Origin: Paraburkholderia nodosa
Lineage (GTDB): Bacteria > Pseudomonadota > Gammaproteobacteria > Burkholderiales > Burkholderiaceae
Direction: 5' to 3'
Assembly (NCBI RefSeq): GCF_001718195.1
Contig: NZ_MCNV01000027.1
Location: 1-64,000 of the forward strand
Length of the DNA: 64,000 nucleotides
The notes beneath the pieces are model-generated. The model did not search any database. It saw nothing but the letters and a program-made list of their open reading frames with translations, and had not been told where the DNA came from. A program made the position numbers and the translations under genes. Below, piece after piece: positions 42,072 through 55,489 of the stretch (position 1 is the first letter of the stretch; the number at the start of each line of letters is the position of its first letter).

Positions 42072-42100
42072 AAACGGCATCCCCGGATGCCGTTTTCTTT
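42072..42100 (+). terminator. Terminator after the transposase-like gene
   Basis: AAACGGCATC (42072-42081), loop CCCC-type, GATGCCGTTTT (42086-42096) followed by CTTTT. Confidence 0.8.
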
Positions 42101-42181
42101 TGCCCGAATTTAATATGACCCCAATAAAAAAATGTGCGAATGCACCAACTCGATAATTGGGGTTCGAACATCACGTTTTAT

Positions 42182-42210
42182 TTGCATCCCCTTGATTCGT
42201 CGCGTATATT
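42182..42210 (+). promoter_or_regulatory. Candidate gltB promoter
   Basis: TTGCAT (42182-42187) and TATATT (42205-42210) are 17 bases apart. The leader of about 130 bases holds two hairpins: GCGGG/CCCGC (42239-42260) and ACGCCG/CGGCGT (42264-42292). Confidence 0.6.
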
Positions 42211-42347
42211 CGCCTTTCGGCTCTCCTGGGCGCATAACGCGGGAAGCACGTAGTACCCGCGCAACGCCGTACAGCGGTCACGTAAGCGGCGTAAATCAAG
42301 AAAACGGATTCAACGGCTGGCAACGGCCCCACTCTGACGGTGTCCCC

Positions 42348-47048
<4,701 letters not shown>

Positions 47049-47078
47049 TCCGCAAGACGACGACTGAACGAAGACGAA

Positions 47079-47113
47079 GCGCCCGCCGCGCTCACTGAAG
47101 CGGCGGCGGGCGC
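47079..47113 (+). promoter_or_regulatory. Perfect GC hairpin between gltB and gltD
   Basis: GCGCCCGCCGC (47079-47089) and GCGGCGGGCGC (47103-47113) form an 11-base-pair stem with a 13-base loop and no T-tract. It may protect or separate the two mRNA segments. Confidence 0.5.
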
Positions 47114-47152
47114 GGTCCCCTCACCGAATAGATAGAGATAGACGAGAACCCT

Positions 47153-48619
47153 ATGGGTAAGGCAACCGGTTTTCTCGAGTTCGAGCGCCAGCATGAGGCG
47201 TACGAAGCACCGCTCACGCGCGTGAAGCATTACAAGGAATTCGTGGCGGCGCTCTCCGACGCCGACGCGAAGATCCAGGGCGCACGCTGCATGGACTGCG
47301 GCATCCCGTTCTGCAACAACGGCTGCCCGGTCAACAACATCATTCCGGACTTCAACGACCTCGTGTTCCGCCAGGACTGGAAGAGCGCGATCGACGTCCT
47401 GCATTCCACGAACAATTTCCCCGAGTTCACGGGCCGCATCTGCCCGGCGCCCTGCGAAGCGGCGTGCACGCTCGGCATCAACGACGACCCGGTCGGCATC
47501 AAGTCGATCGAGCACGCGATCATCGACAAGGCCTGGGCCGAAGGCTGGGTCGCGCCGCAAGTCGCGAAGCACAAGACGGGCAAGAAGGTTGCCGTGGTCG
47601 GTTCGGGCCCCGCGGGCCTCGCCGCCGCACAGCAGCTCGCGCGCGCCGGTCACGACGTGACGGTGTTCGAGAAGAACGACCGTATCGGCGGCCTGCTGCG
47701 CTACGGCATCCCCGACTTCAAGCTGGAGAAGTGGCTGATCGACCGCCGCATGCGGCAGATGGAGGCCGAAGGCGTGACGTTCCGCACCAACGTGTTCATC
47801 GGCCGTGGCGAGTTGCCTGCGTACATCGGCAACACGGCGAAGGAAACGATCTCGCCGGACGAACTGAAGGACCAGTTCGACGCCGTGGTGATCGCAGGCG
47901 GTTCGGAAACGCCGCGTGACCTGCCGGTGCCGGGCCGTGAACTCGAAGGCATCTACTACGCCATGGAGTTCCTGCCGCAGCAGAACAAGGTCAACGCCGG
48001 CGACAAGCTGCCGAACCAGCTGCTCGCCAAGGGCAAGCATGTGGTCGTGATCGGCGGCGGCGATACGGGTTCCGACTGCGTGGGCACCTCGAACCGTCAC
48101 GGCGCGAAGAGCGTCACGCAGTTCGAACTGCTGCCGCAGCCGCCCGAGGAAGAGAACAAGCCGCTCGTGTGGCCGTACTGGCCGATCAAGCTGCGCACGT
48201 CGTCGTCGCATGACGAAGGCTGCTCGCGCGACTGGTCGGTCGCCACCAAGCGCCTCGAAGGCAAGAACGGCAAGATCGAGAAGCTGATCGCCGCACGTGT
48301 GGAGTGGAAGGACGGCAAGATGGTCGAAGTGCCAGGCTCGGAATTCGAAATGAAGGCCGATCTCGTGCTGCTCGCCATGGGCTTCACGCAGCCGGTTTCG
48401 CCGGTGCTCGAAGCATTCGGCGTCGAGAAGGATGCGCGCGGCAACGTGCGTGCCTCGACCGAGGGCGAGAAGGCGTACTACACGTCGGTCGACAAGGTCT
48501 TCACCGCCGGCGACATGCGCCGCGGCCAGTCGCTCGTGGTGTGGGCGATCCGTGAGGGCCGTCAATGCGCTCGCTCGGTCGATGCGTACCTGATGGGCAG
48601 CTCGGAGTTGCCGCGTTAA
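47153..48619 (+). CDS. gltD: Glutamate synthase (NADPH) small subunit
   Basis: GltD oxidises NADPH and feeds electrons to GltB. The 488-residue protein has the N-terminal double iron-sulfur region (CMDCGIPFCNNGCPVNN and CPAPCEAACTLG), an FAD loop VAVVGSGPAGLAAAQQLA and a second nucleotide loop VVVIGGGDTGSDCVG. Start and length are standard for the family. It ends with a good terminator. Confidence 0.97.
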   Translation: MGKATGFLEFERQHEAYEAPLTRVKHYKEFVAALSDADAKIQGARCMDCGIPFCNNGCPVNNIIPDFNDLVFRQDWKSAIDVLHSTNNFPEFTGRICPAPCEAACTLGINDDPVGIKSIEHAIIDKAWAEGWVAPQVAKHKTGKKVAVVGSGPAGLAAAQQLARAGHDVTVFEKNDRIGGLLRYGIPDFKLEKWLIDRRMRQMEAEGVTFRTNVFIGRGELPAYIGNTAKETISPDELKDQFDAVVIAGGSETPRDLPVPGRELEGIYYAMEFLPQQNKVNAGDKLPNQLLAKGKHVVVIGGGDTGSDCVGTSNRHGAKSVTQFELLPQPPEEENKPLVWPYWPIKLRTSSSHDEGCSRDWSVATKRLEGKNGKIEKLIAARVEWKDGKMVEVPGSEFEMKADLVLLAMGFTQPVSPVLEAFGVEKDARGNVRASTEGEKAYYTSVDKVFTAGDMRRGQSLVVWAIREGRQCARSVDAYLMGSSELPR

Positions 48620-48679
48620 ATCCGGTGTGTCCCGCTATTCGCTGGGACGCACGGGAGACGGCAGGAGACACGAAGCCAG

Positions 48680-48715
48680 AAAGCCGGGCATCCGCAAGGA
48701 TGACCCGGCTTTTTT
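48680..48715 (+). terminator. Terminator of gltB-gltD
   Basis: AAAGCCGGG-CATCC, loop GCAA, GGATG-A-CCCGGCTTT with a single bulged A, then T to 48715. Confidence 0.88.
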
Positions 48716-48776
48716 ACGTCTGCGCGCGAGAGGATTACCATGACGCGATTGCCCGACCGAACGAGGCCCGCCGATC

Positions 48777-49337
48777 ATGTCCGAAGCCCGCGAGACCGAT
48801 CGTGACACGCAGCAATGGCGGCGCTGCTTCATCGCGCTTTCGCCCACTGCGGCGTCGCGCGATGCGCTCGCCGCGCTGGACGTGCCGCCCAATGCGCGGC
48901 GCGTGCCCTATGCGCAACTCCATCTGACAGTGACGTTCATCGGCGCAATGTCGTTCGACCAGGGACACGTGCTCTCGCGGCGCCTCGCCGAGCACGCGCC
49001 GCTCCTCCCGCCCGCTGAAGTCACGCATATCGAATGCTGGCCGGGACGCGCCCATCCGCGCCTCATGGTGGCCGTGCTCGCGATGTCGGATGCGTTCACG
49101 GCGCTCGACTGGCACGTGCGCTCACTCATGGGAGACGTGGGATTGCCGCTCGACGCACGAGCGTTCCGTCCGCACGTGACGCTCGCGCGCTTCGCGCGCG
49201 ACGCCGTGGGCGCGCCGGCGCCAAGCGGCGGCGAAGCGCTGCCGCCGTTGTGCTTCGAGTCGCTGGTGCTGTATTCGAGCACGCTGGCGAGGCAGGGCGC
49301 GCGCTACGAGGCGTTGGCGAGCGTCGCGCTCGATTGA
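48777..49337 (+). CDS. thpR: RNA 2',3'-cyclic phosphodiesterase (2'-5' RNA ligase family)
   Basis: The 186-residue protein has the two HxTx motifs HLTVTF (near residue 49) and HVTLAR (near 134) of the 2H phosphoesterase superfamily. It starts with RCFIALSPTA, similar to the FFAL opening of ThpR. Family members open 2',3'-cyclic phosphates and can ligate tRNA halves in vitro. It stands alone after the gltD terminator and is convergent with the dehydrogenase gene. Confidence 0.9.
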   Translation: MSEARETDRDTQQWRRCFIALSPTAASRDALAALDVPPNARRVPYAQLHLTVTFIGAMSFDQGHVLSRRLAEHAPLLPPAEVTHIECWPGRAHPRLMVAVLAMSDAFTALDWHVRSLMGDVGLPLDARAFRPHVTLARFARDAVGAPAPSGGEALPPLCFESLVLYSSTLARQGARYEALASVALD

Positions 49338-49370
49338 GGTGTCGCCCTGCGTTGGAGTCTCGACCGACGC

Positions 49371-50735
49371 TTAGTGGCGATACCGCGCCAGCGTCAATCC
49401 ATCGAGATCGATTTCCGGCGCGCGCTGCGTGACGAGGTCCGCGAGCACGCGGCCCGAACCCATCGACATCGCCCAGCCCGTCGAGCCGTGCCCGACGTTC
49501 AGCCACAGGCCATCCACGCCCGACGTGCCGAGCAGCGGCGCGCCGTCCGGCACCATCGGCCGGCGCCCCACCCAGAATTGCGCCGACGAAGGCGTCGCGG
49601 CGTGCGGGAACCAGTCGTCGAGCACCTTCATGAGCGTTTGCAGCGCCTGCTCGCGCAGCGTCGCGCGGTGGTCGCCCAGTTCCGCCGTCCCCGCCACACG
49701 CAGATACGGGCCGAAGCGCGTGATCGCCGTCTTGAGCGACTCGTCCATGAGCGCGGCGCGCGGGGCCTTCTGCTCGTCGACCACGGGCAGCGTGGCCGAA
49801 TAGCCTTTCACCGGATACAACGGCACGCGCACGCCAAGCGGCGCGACGAGCGCCGCGCTCTCCACGCCCAGGGCGACCACCACGGCGTCGGCGGCGAGCG
49901 TGTGGGGCGTGTCGTCGGTGGGCTCGCTGCGCTCGGCCGGGCGCAGCACCTCGGCCGGCGCGCGGCGCTGCTCGCGCCGGTCCTTGCGGTTGTTGGCCGT
50001 GCGCCGCCCGGGCACGGCGCGCACGCGCACGCCGTTCACCCTGCCGCCCGCGGCTTCGAGCGCGAGCACTTCGGTATCGAACAAAAACGTGACGCCGCGT
50101 GATTCGCAGACGGAGCGCAGCTCGCGCGTGAAGCGTGCGCAGTCGCCGGCTTCATCTTCCGGCAGATAGACGCCCGCCACCGGTTTCACACGTGACCACG
50201 CAAGCCCCGGCTCGACCTGCGCGCACGTGGCGGCATCGAGTTCGCGATAGACGATGCCCGCATCGCGCAGCACGCCGAGCGCCGGTTGCGCGAGCTCGAG
50301 GTCGTAGTCGCTGCGAAAGAGCTGCAGATAGCCCTGGCTGCGCCCGTACTCGAACGCGTGCGTGGCGCGAAACGCGTGCAGGCATTCACGGCTGTAATAG
50401 GCGATCCGCTGCATGCGCTGCTTGTTCACGCGAAAGCGCGCGAGATCGCATTCGCGCAGCCAGCGCGCGATCCAGCGCCACTGCGCGGCGTCGAGCGTGG
50501 GACGGAAGATGAGCGGCGAGGTCGGCTTGAGCAGATACTTGATGAGCTTCGCGGGCATGCCGGGCGCGGCCCACGGCGTGACATAGCCGGGCGCGATGAC
50601 GCCGGCGTTGCCGAAGCTCGTGCCGAGCGCGACGCCCGGTTCCCGTTCGACGACCGTGACGTCGCAGCCTCGTTCGCTCAGATAGTACGCAGTAGCGACG
50701 CCGATCACACCGGCGCCGAGGACGATCGTTTTCAT
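49371..50735 (-). other. dadA: DadA-like half of the fused ORF (possible separate gene from ATG 50735)
   Basis: From ATG 50735 the sequence is a 454-residue D-amino-acid dehydrogenase, near the family length (E. coli DadA 432). No GGAG-like site is seen in the 20 bases before this ATG, which disfavours independent initiation. A hydrophilic Arg/Glu/Pro-rich insert of about 35 residues (around 49900-50010) interrupts the FAD/substrate domain before DAVVVALGVESAALVAPLG. Confidence 0.6.
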
Positions 50736-52076
50736 GCCGGTCGCACAACAGGGAGGGACGGTCGGTATTGCAGCATGTTCGCGCTCATCGTGCAGTGGAC
50801 TCCGCAGACGCTCGCTCCCGGCAGCAGGCACTTCCTCGGTCAGCGTCTTGCCCTTCGTCTCCGGCAGGCACAGCGCCGCGACGATCACGAGCAGATAGCC
50901 CGCGCCGGCCACCACGCCGATCGCCTTCACGAGCGAGGTGGTTTGCGCGAATGCGCCTACGAGAATGGGGAAAAACGAGCCGAGCCCGCGTCCGAGGTTG
51001 TAGCAGAAGCCCTGGCCCGAGCCGCGGATCGCGTTCGGGTAAAGCTCCGAGAGGTACGCACCCACGCCCGCGAAAATGCCTTGCACGACGATGCCGAGCG
51101 GAAAGCCGAGCAGGAGCATGGCGGTGTCGGTGATGGGCAGCATGGTGTAGGCCATGCCGAGCGCAAACGAGCCGATGGCGAACAGGATGAACGACGCGCG
51201 CCGGCCGATCCTGTCGCACAGGATCGCGCCGACGATGTAGCCCGTGAACGAGCCCACGATCAGCACGATCAGATAGCCGCTCGTGTTGAACACCGAGAGA
51301 TGGCGCACCGTCTTGAGGTAGGTGGGCAGCCAGGTGGTGATCGCGTAGTAACCGCCGAGCATGCCGGTGCACAGCGCGCTGCCGAGCAGGGTGGTGACCA
51401 GATGCGCGGGCGCGAAGATCTGCATGAAGTGGCTTTGCACCGCGCCGCTTTCGCGCGCCCGGCGCGTGGCGACGAACACGTCGGGATCGCTCACGTTGCG
51501 GCGCACATAGAGAATCCAGAGCGCAGGCACGATGCCGATCCAGAAGCACGCGCGCCACGCGTATTCCTCGGGTAGCAGGGCGAAGAAGGCCCAGTACAGT
51601 ATGGCAGCCGCGCCCCAGCCGAACGACCAGCTGCTCTGCACCGTGCCCACGGCTTTCGCGCGATGCTGCGGCGAGCGGATCGTTTCGGCCATCATCATCG
51701 TGACGACCGTCCATTCGCCGCCAAAGCCGATGCCCTGCAGCGTGCGCGTGGCGAGCAGTTGCCAGAATGAATGCGTGAAGCCGGAGAGGCAGGTGAAGAG
51801 CGCGAAGGTGGCGATGGTCCACTGCAGCACGCGCACGCGGCCGTAACGGTCGGCGAGGATGCCGGCGAGCCAGCCGCCGATCGCCGAGGAGATCAGCGAG
51901 CTGGTCGCGATCATGCCGGCCTCGCTCCTGGTCATGCCCCAGGTCGCGATGAGCGTCGGGATCAGGAACGAGTAGATCATGAAGTCGAACGCGTCGACGG
52001 CGTAGCCGCCGAATCCCGCATAAAGCGTGCGCCGCTCGCGCGCGTTCAACTCGGTGAACCAGTGAAAGTAGCCCAT
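49371..52076 (-). CDS. MFS permease fused in frame to a DadA-like D-amino-acid dehydrogenase
   Basis: One 901-codon frame has no stop between two complete domains. Residues 1-430 are a 12-helix major facilitator permease of the metabolite:H+ symporter type (YAVDAFDFMIYSFLIPTLIA, GILADRYGRVRVLQW, LPETKGKTLTEE). A polar linker (431-447, AGSERLRSPLHDEREHAA) leads to M448, from which a DadA-like flavoprotein runs to the end (VLGAGVIGVATAYYL, GYVTPWAAPGMP, VGHGSTGWAMSMGSG). DadA enzymes deaminate D-amino acids to 2-oxo acids. The two functions make sense as import plus catabolism. It could also be two genes whose separating stop was lost by mutation or sequencing error. The start MGYFHWFTELNARERRT is typical of the permease family. 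Confidence 0.75.
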   Translation of the reverse strand: MGYFHWFTELNARERRTLYAGFGGYAVDAFDFMIYSFLIPTLIATWGMTRSEAGMIATSSLISSAIGGWLAGILADRYGRVRVLQWTIATFALFTCLSGFTHSFWQLLATRTLQGIGFGGEWTVVTMMMAETIRSPQHRAKAVGTVQSSWSFGWGAAAILYWAFFALLPEEYAWRACFWIGIVPALWILYVRRNVSDPDVFVATRRARESGAVQSHFMQIFAPAHLVTTLLGSALCTGMLGGYYAITTWLPTYLKTVRHLSVFNTSGYLIVLIVGSFTGYIVGAILCDRIGRRASFILFAIGSFALGMAYTMLPITDTAMLLLGFPLGIVVQGIFAGVGAYLSELYPNAIRGSGQGFCYNLGRGLGSFFPILVGAFAQTTSLVKAIGVVAGAGYLLVIVAALCLPETKGKTLTEEVPAAGSERLRSPLHDEREHAAIPTVPPCCATGMKTIVLGAGVIGVATAYYLSERGCDVTVVEREPGVALGTSFGNAGVIAPGYVTPWAAPGMPAKLIKYLLKPTSPLIFRPTLDAAQWRWIARWLRECDLARFRVNKQRMQRIAYYSRECLHAFRATHAFEYGRSQGYLQLFRSDYDLELAQPALGVLRDAGIVYRELDAATCAQVEPGLAWSRVKPVAGVYLPEDEAGDCARFTRELRSVCESRGVTFLFDTEVLALEAAGGRVNGVRVRAVPGRRTANNRKDRREQRRAPAEVLRPAERSEPTDDTPHTLAADAVVVALGVESAALVAPLGVRVPLYPVKGYSATLPVVDEQKAPRAALMDESLKTAITRFGPYLRVAGTAELGDHRATLREQALQTLMKVLDDWFPHAATPSSAQFWVGRRPMVPDGAPLLGTSGVDGLWLNVGHGSTGWAMSMGSGRVLADLVTQRAPEIDLDGLTLARYRH

Positions 52077-52366
52077 CGCGTGTCTTCCCCCATATTTGTT
52101 GTGCGCGCAACGAACCGGGCTGAGCGGCGCGTGCTGCGCAAGCGACCCGGCTGGCGCAGACGCGTTGGGTGGCGTGTGCGCTTGACGCTGGCGGGCTGTG
52201 CGGTGCGACGCCGCCCGTCTCCGGTGTGCTGGAGGGGTATTTTACGGTGCGAAACCGCGCTGAGGCGAGGGGCAATTTGGGGGCGCCGGCTATCGTTGTA
52301 TTCCGATATTTAGTTCGGGTTTAGTTCGATAGCGAGCGAACGATGGCGCGCGGGAACCGCAAGGCG
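52077..52366. repeat. Intergenic region with direct and inverted repeats
   Basis: This gap before the permease start holds TTTAGTTCG twice with an 11-base period (52309-52317 and 52320-52328) inside an inverted repeat GCTATCG/CGATAGC (52289-52295, 52327-52333). A minus-strand TAAAAT (52244-52239) may be the permease -10. The repeats could be a regulator site or an end structure for the SDR transcript. Confidence 0.4.
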
Positions 52367-53134
52367 CTAGAGCGTGAGCCCGCCATCGACATGAATCACC
52401 TGGCCGGTGATGTGGCGCGCGGCATCCGAGAGCAGGAAGGCGATGAGTTCGGCGACATCGGCGGGATCGGCCACGTGGCCGAGCGGTGTTTCCTGTGCCG
52501 CACGCTCCCACACCGCCGCGTTTTCCGGCGCGGGGCCCTTGTCCTTGCGCGTATAGCCGGGCGCGACGCAGTTCACGGTCACGCCGTGCGGCGCCAGTTC
52601 TGCCGCGGCGGTTTTCGCCAGCGATTCGAGCGCGGCCTTCGCGGCGGCGGTGGCCGCGAAGGGCGCGCCGGCGCGGTAGCGGTGCGCGACGAACGAGCTC
52701 AGCGCGACCACGCGGGCGCGCGCCGAGCGTTCCAGCGCCGGCTGCGCGCGTTGCACGAGCCCGGCGAACGCGGCAGGCATGGCCGCGAAAGCGCCTTCGA
52801 GCGACGCGGCGTCGAGCGCGGCGAGCGTCTGGCGCTGCGCGTGCCCGGCGTTGGCGACGAGCTGGTCGAGCGAGCCGAAGCGCGCGAGCGTGGCGTCCAC
52901 GAGCGCGCTCGCCTGGCCGGCCAGCGCGAGATCGCCGTACGCGGTGGCGCAGGTCGAGCCGCGCTGCTCGCACCCGGCGGCAACGGCGGCGAGCCGGGCG
53001 CGCGATGCCTCATCCGCGCCGCGCGTGTGCAGCATCAACGCTACACCCGGCGCCGCGAGGCGACGCGCGAGCGCCGCGCCGATGCCCGAGCCCGCGCCCG
53101 TGATCAGCACGACGCGCAGCGCGCTTGCGCTCAC
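52367..53134 (-). CDS. Short-chain dehydrogenase/reductase, atypical active site
   Basis: The 255-residue Rossmann protein has the cofactor motif TGAGSGIGAALARRL, NAGH near residue 94, catalytic-type serine in ALSSFVAHRY, and HVDGGLTL at the end. The normal YxxxK tyrosine is missing: the lysine lies in FAATAAAKAALESL, giving F-x6-K, spaced like the Y-x6-K of FabI-type reductases but with Phe for Tyr. Substrate is unknown; it may be weakly active or non-catalytic. It begins in a four-base overlap with the upstream ABC gene. Confidence 0.85.
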   Translation of the reverse strand: MSASALRVVLITGAGSGIGAALARRLAAPGVALMLHTRGADEASRARLAAVAAGCEQRGSTCATAYGDLALAGQASALVDATLARFGSLDQLVANAGHAQRQTLAALDAASLEGAFAAMPAAFAGLVQRAQPALERSARARVVALSSFVAHRYRAGAPFAATAAAKAALESLAKTAAAELAPHGVTVNCVAPGYTRKDKGPAPENAAVWERAAQETPLGHVADPADVAELIAFLLSDAARHITGQVIHVDGGLTL

Positions 53135-54888
53135 GCGGCAACCCGCTCTTCGGGCATGCGCTCGATCTCGAGCGTTTCGTGGTGGTACGCCGCGAGCGAC
53201 TCACGGTGCGCGACGCTCACGATCGCTGCCTTGGGCAGACGTTCCATGAACAGCTTGTAGAGACGGCTTTCGTTGTCGGGGTCGAGCGCGCTCGTCGCTT
53301 CGTCGAGGAACAGATAGTCGGGCTTGTGCAGCAGCACGCGCGCGCCCGCAAGGCGTTGCTGCTCGCCCGGCGAGAGCACGCGCGTCCAGTGCGCCGATTC
53401 GCCGAGACGATCCACGTACTCTTCGAGGCGGCAGGCGCGCAGCGCTTCGCGGCAGTCTTCGTCGCTGTAGTCGTCGGCAGGCGACGGGTAGGTGAGCGCT
53501 GCCTTGAGCGTGCCGATGGGCAGATAGCTCTGCTGCGGGATGAACATCATGCGCGCATCGACAGGCGCGTCGATCGAGCCTTCGCCGAAGGGCCAGAGGC
53601 CCGCGAGCGCGCGCATCAGCGTGCTCTTGCCTGCGCCCGAGGGGCCGCGCACGAGCCAGCGCGAGCCCGGCTTGATGGCGATGTCGCGCACTTCCGAGAG
53701 CGGCGTGCCGTTGGGCAGCGAGAGCTTGAGATGCTCGGTGGCGAGCTCGTTGTTGTCGATGAAGTGCAGGTTGATGCCGCCGTGCTCGGTGGCGGGCGAG
53801 ACCGATTCCTTCAGACGCGGCGAGTGCACCACACGCACGAATTCGCGCAGACGATTCACGGTAGCGCGCCATTCGACCAGCGTGGAGTAACTGTTGATGA
53901 ACCACGAGAACGAGTCGCTCACGGTGCCGAACGCCTGCGAGATCTGCATCAGCACGCCGAACGTGAAGGCGCCCGCGAAGTAGCGCGGCGCGGCCACCAC
54001 GAGCGGGAAGATGATGGCTATCTGGCCGTAGAAGCTCAGCACGAAGGTGAGGCGCTTCGTGTATTTCATCACGCGCCACCAGTTGTCCTTGATGTGCGCG
54101 AAGAGGCCCTGCGCGTTGCTGCGCTCGGTGTCCATGCCGTCGTAGAGGGCGATCTGCTCGGCGTTTTCGCGCAGGCGGATCAGGCCGAAGCGGAAGTCCG
54201 CTTCCACCTTTTGTTGCTGGTAGTTGATCGACACGAGCGGGTGGCCGACCTTCTGGATCACGAGCGAGCCGAACACGGCATAGAGCGCCGCGGCCCACAC
54301 CATGTAGCCCGGAATCGCGAGCGGCTGCCCGCCCAGCGTGACGGTGAGCGCGCCCGCGAGCGTCCACAGGATCGTGATGAACGAGATGAGCGTGACGACC
54401 GTCGAGAGCAGGTCGAGCGTGAGCGAGAGCGTGGTCGTGGCGAACGACTGGAGGTCGTCGCTGATCCGCTGGTCGGGGTTGTCGGCGAGGCGGTCGCGCT
54501 CGATGCGGTAGAACGCGCCCTTGCCGAGCCACTCGTTCAGGAACCGCGTGGTGAGCCACTGACGCCAGCGAAAGCCGAGCATCTGGCGCAGATAGCGGCC
54601 ATACACCGCGAGGATGATGAAGCCGAACGCCAGTTCGGTGAAGGTCATCAACAGCGGCGGGAAGCGCTTGACGTCCTTGGCCTGCAACGCGTTGTAGAAC
54701 TCCGCGCTCCAGCCGTTCAGGCGCACGTTGATCCACACGACGAGCAGGTTCATCACGATGATCGCGACGAGCAGGCCCCAGGCGATCCAGCGTTCCTCGG
54801 AGACCCAGTAGGGCTTGATCAGGCTCCACGCGGTGATCTTCTGATGCTCGTTCTGATCGGGCGTGGCGCGGGCAGGTTGGTTGGTCAT
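53131..54888 (-). CDS. SbmA/BacA-type ABC transporter (fused membrane and ATPase domains)
   Basis: The 585-residue protein has six membrane helices of the SbmA/BacA family (GLLVAIIVMNLLVVWINVRL, NGWSAEFYNALQAKD, FRWRQWLTTRFLNEWLG) and a C-terminal ATPase with Walker A GPSGAGKST, signature LSPGEQQRLAGAR and Walker B YLFLDEATSALD. Relatives include E. coli YddA and mycobacterial Rv1819c, which import or export peptides, cobalamin or fatty acids. ATG 54888 (MTNQPARATPDQNEHQ) is preferred to 54924. Substrate is not predictable. Confidence 0.92.
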   Translation of the reverse strand: MTNQPARATPDQNEHQKITAWSLIKPYWVSEERWIAWGLLVAIIVMNLLVVWINVRLNGWSAEFYNALQAKDVKRFPPLLMTFTELAFGFIILAVYGRYLRQMLGFRWRQWLTTRFLNEWLGKGAFYRIERDRLADNPDQRISDDLQSFATTTLSLTLDLLSTVVTLISFITILWTLAGALTVTLGGQPLAIPGYMVWAAALYAVFGSLVIQKVGHPLVSINYQQQKVEADFRFGLIRLRENAEQIALYDGMDTERSNAQGLFAHIKDNWWRVMKYTKRLTFVLSFYGQIAIIFPLVVAAPRYFAGAFTFGVLMQISQAFGTVSDSFSWFINSYSTLVEWRATVNRLREFVRVVHSPRLKESVSPATEHGGINLHFIDNNELATEHLKLSLPNGTPLSEVRDIAIKPGSRWLVRGPSGAGKSTLMRALAGLWPFGEGSIDAPVDARMMFIPQQSYLPIGTLKAALTYPSPADDYSDEDCREALRACRLEEYVDRLGESAHWTRVLSPGEQQRLAGARVLLHKPDYLFLDEATSALDPDNESRLYKLFMERLPKAAIVSVAHRESLAAYHHETLEIERMPEERVAA

Positions 54889-54975
54889 GTGCGTCCTGAA
54901 GGTGTGGCGGCCCGCTGGGGGCATGCGCCGCGCGCCGCACGGCGGCAGCGTTGCAGCGATTCTGTCGTCGGGCGC

Positions 54976-54990
54976 TTAAGTGAGTCTTAA
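54976..54990. repeat. Inverted repeat upstream of the ABC-SDR operon
   Basis: TTAAG (54976-54980), TGAGT, CTTAA (54986-54990) is a perfect 5-5-5 dyad about 90 bases before the ABC start. It is AT-rich compared with its surroundings and could be an operator or overlap the minus-strand promoter. Confidence 0.35.
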
Positions 54991-55152
54991 CGGGCCACAG
55001 GCGGAGCCAAAACCGGCGCGAGGCGTGGAGACAAAAGCGCACGCTGGCGCCGCCGTAGCGTGGCGCTCATTGTCTCACCGCGCGGGCTCGCGAGGCGAAA
55101 GAGGCGGGTTCAGGGCATTGTGCCAGACCACGCCCCCCGGTTCCGCCGAGGT

Positions 55153-55182
55153 TTGCGGGCCGCGCGCGTTTTGTGGTCTAAT
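55153..55182 (+). promoter_or_regulatory. Candidate promoter of the thiamine operon
   Basis: TTGCGG (55153-55158) and TCTAAT (55177-55182) with an 18-base spacer place the start near 55189, just before the riboswitch P1 stem at 55193. Confidence 0.5.
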
Positions 55183-55192
55183 CGTCGTTGAC

Positions 55193-55290
55193 GAAACAGG
55201 GGTGCTTCACCGGTATGCCGGGCATGCCGCCAGTGAGGCTGAGAGAAACCCTTTGCACCCGATCCGGGTAATACCGGCGCGGGAAGTTTC
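55193..55290 (+). promoter_or_regulatory. TPP (thi-box) riboswitch
   Basis: The P1 stem is GAAAC (55193-55197) with GTTTC (55286-55290). Conserved elements are present in order: GGGGTGC, the pyrimidine-binding loop GGCTGAGAGAAACCCTT, CACCCGATCCGGGTAATACC, and GCGGGAAG. It binds thiamine pyrophosphate and lowers expression of the genes downstream. The 200 bases to the first start codon contain possible alternative pairings but no clear T-tract terminator, so control may be on translation. Confidence 0.93.
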
Positions 55291-55489
55291 CAGAAAGTCT
55301 TACCGGAGCGCCCAGCCTGGGTTTTGAAAAGGCGGGGGCGCCAGGATTCCCGCCGGGCTGCGCTTTGGGCGCCTGGGTTCGTATACGCATTCCGTATCGG
55401 GCCGTTTGCGCCGCATAGCCTCCACGGTCGGCCTTGCCAGCCGGTTTCGTCCTTGGGTACGTCTGCTGCTGCCGTACGGAAAGGATACG

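Noticed and set aside
53125..54990. 621-codon plus-strand frame opposite the ABC transporter
   Set aside because: Shadow frame with Arg/Glu/His-rich composition; the minus strand encodes clear Walker A, signature and Walker B motifs.
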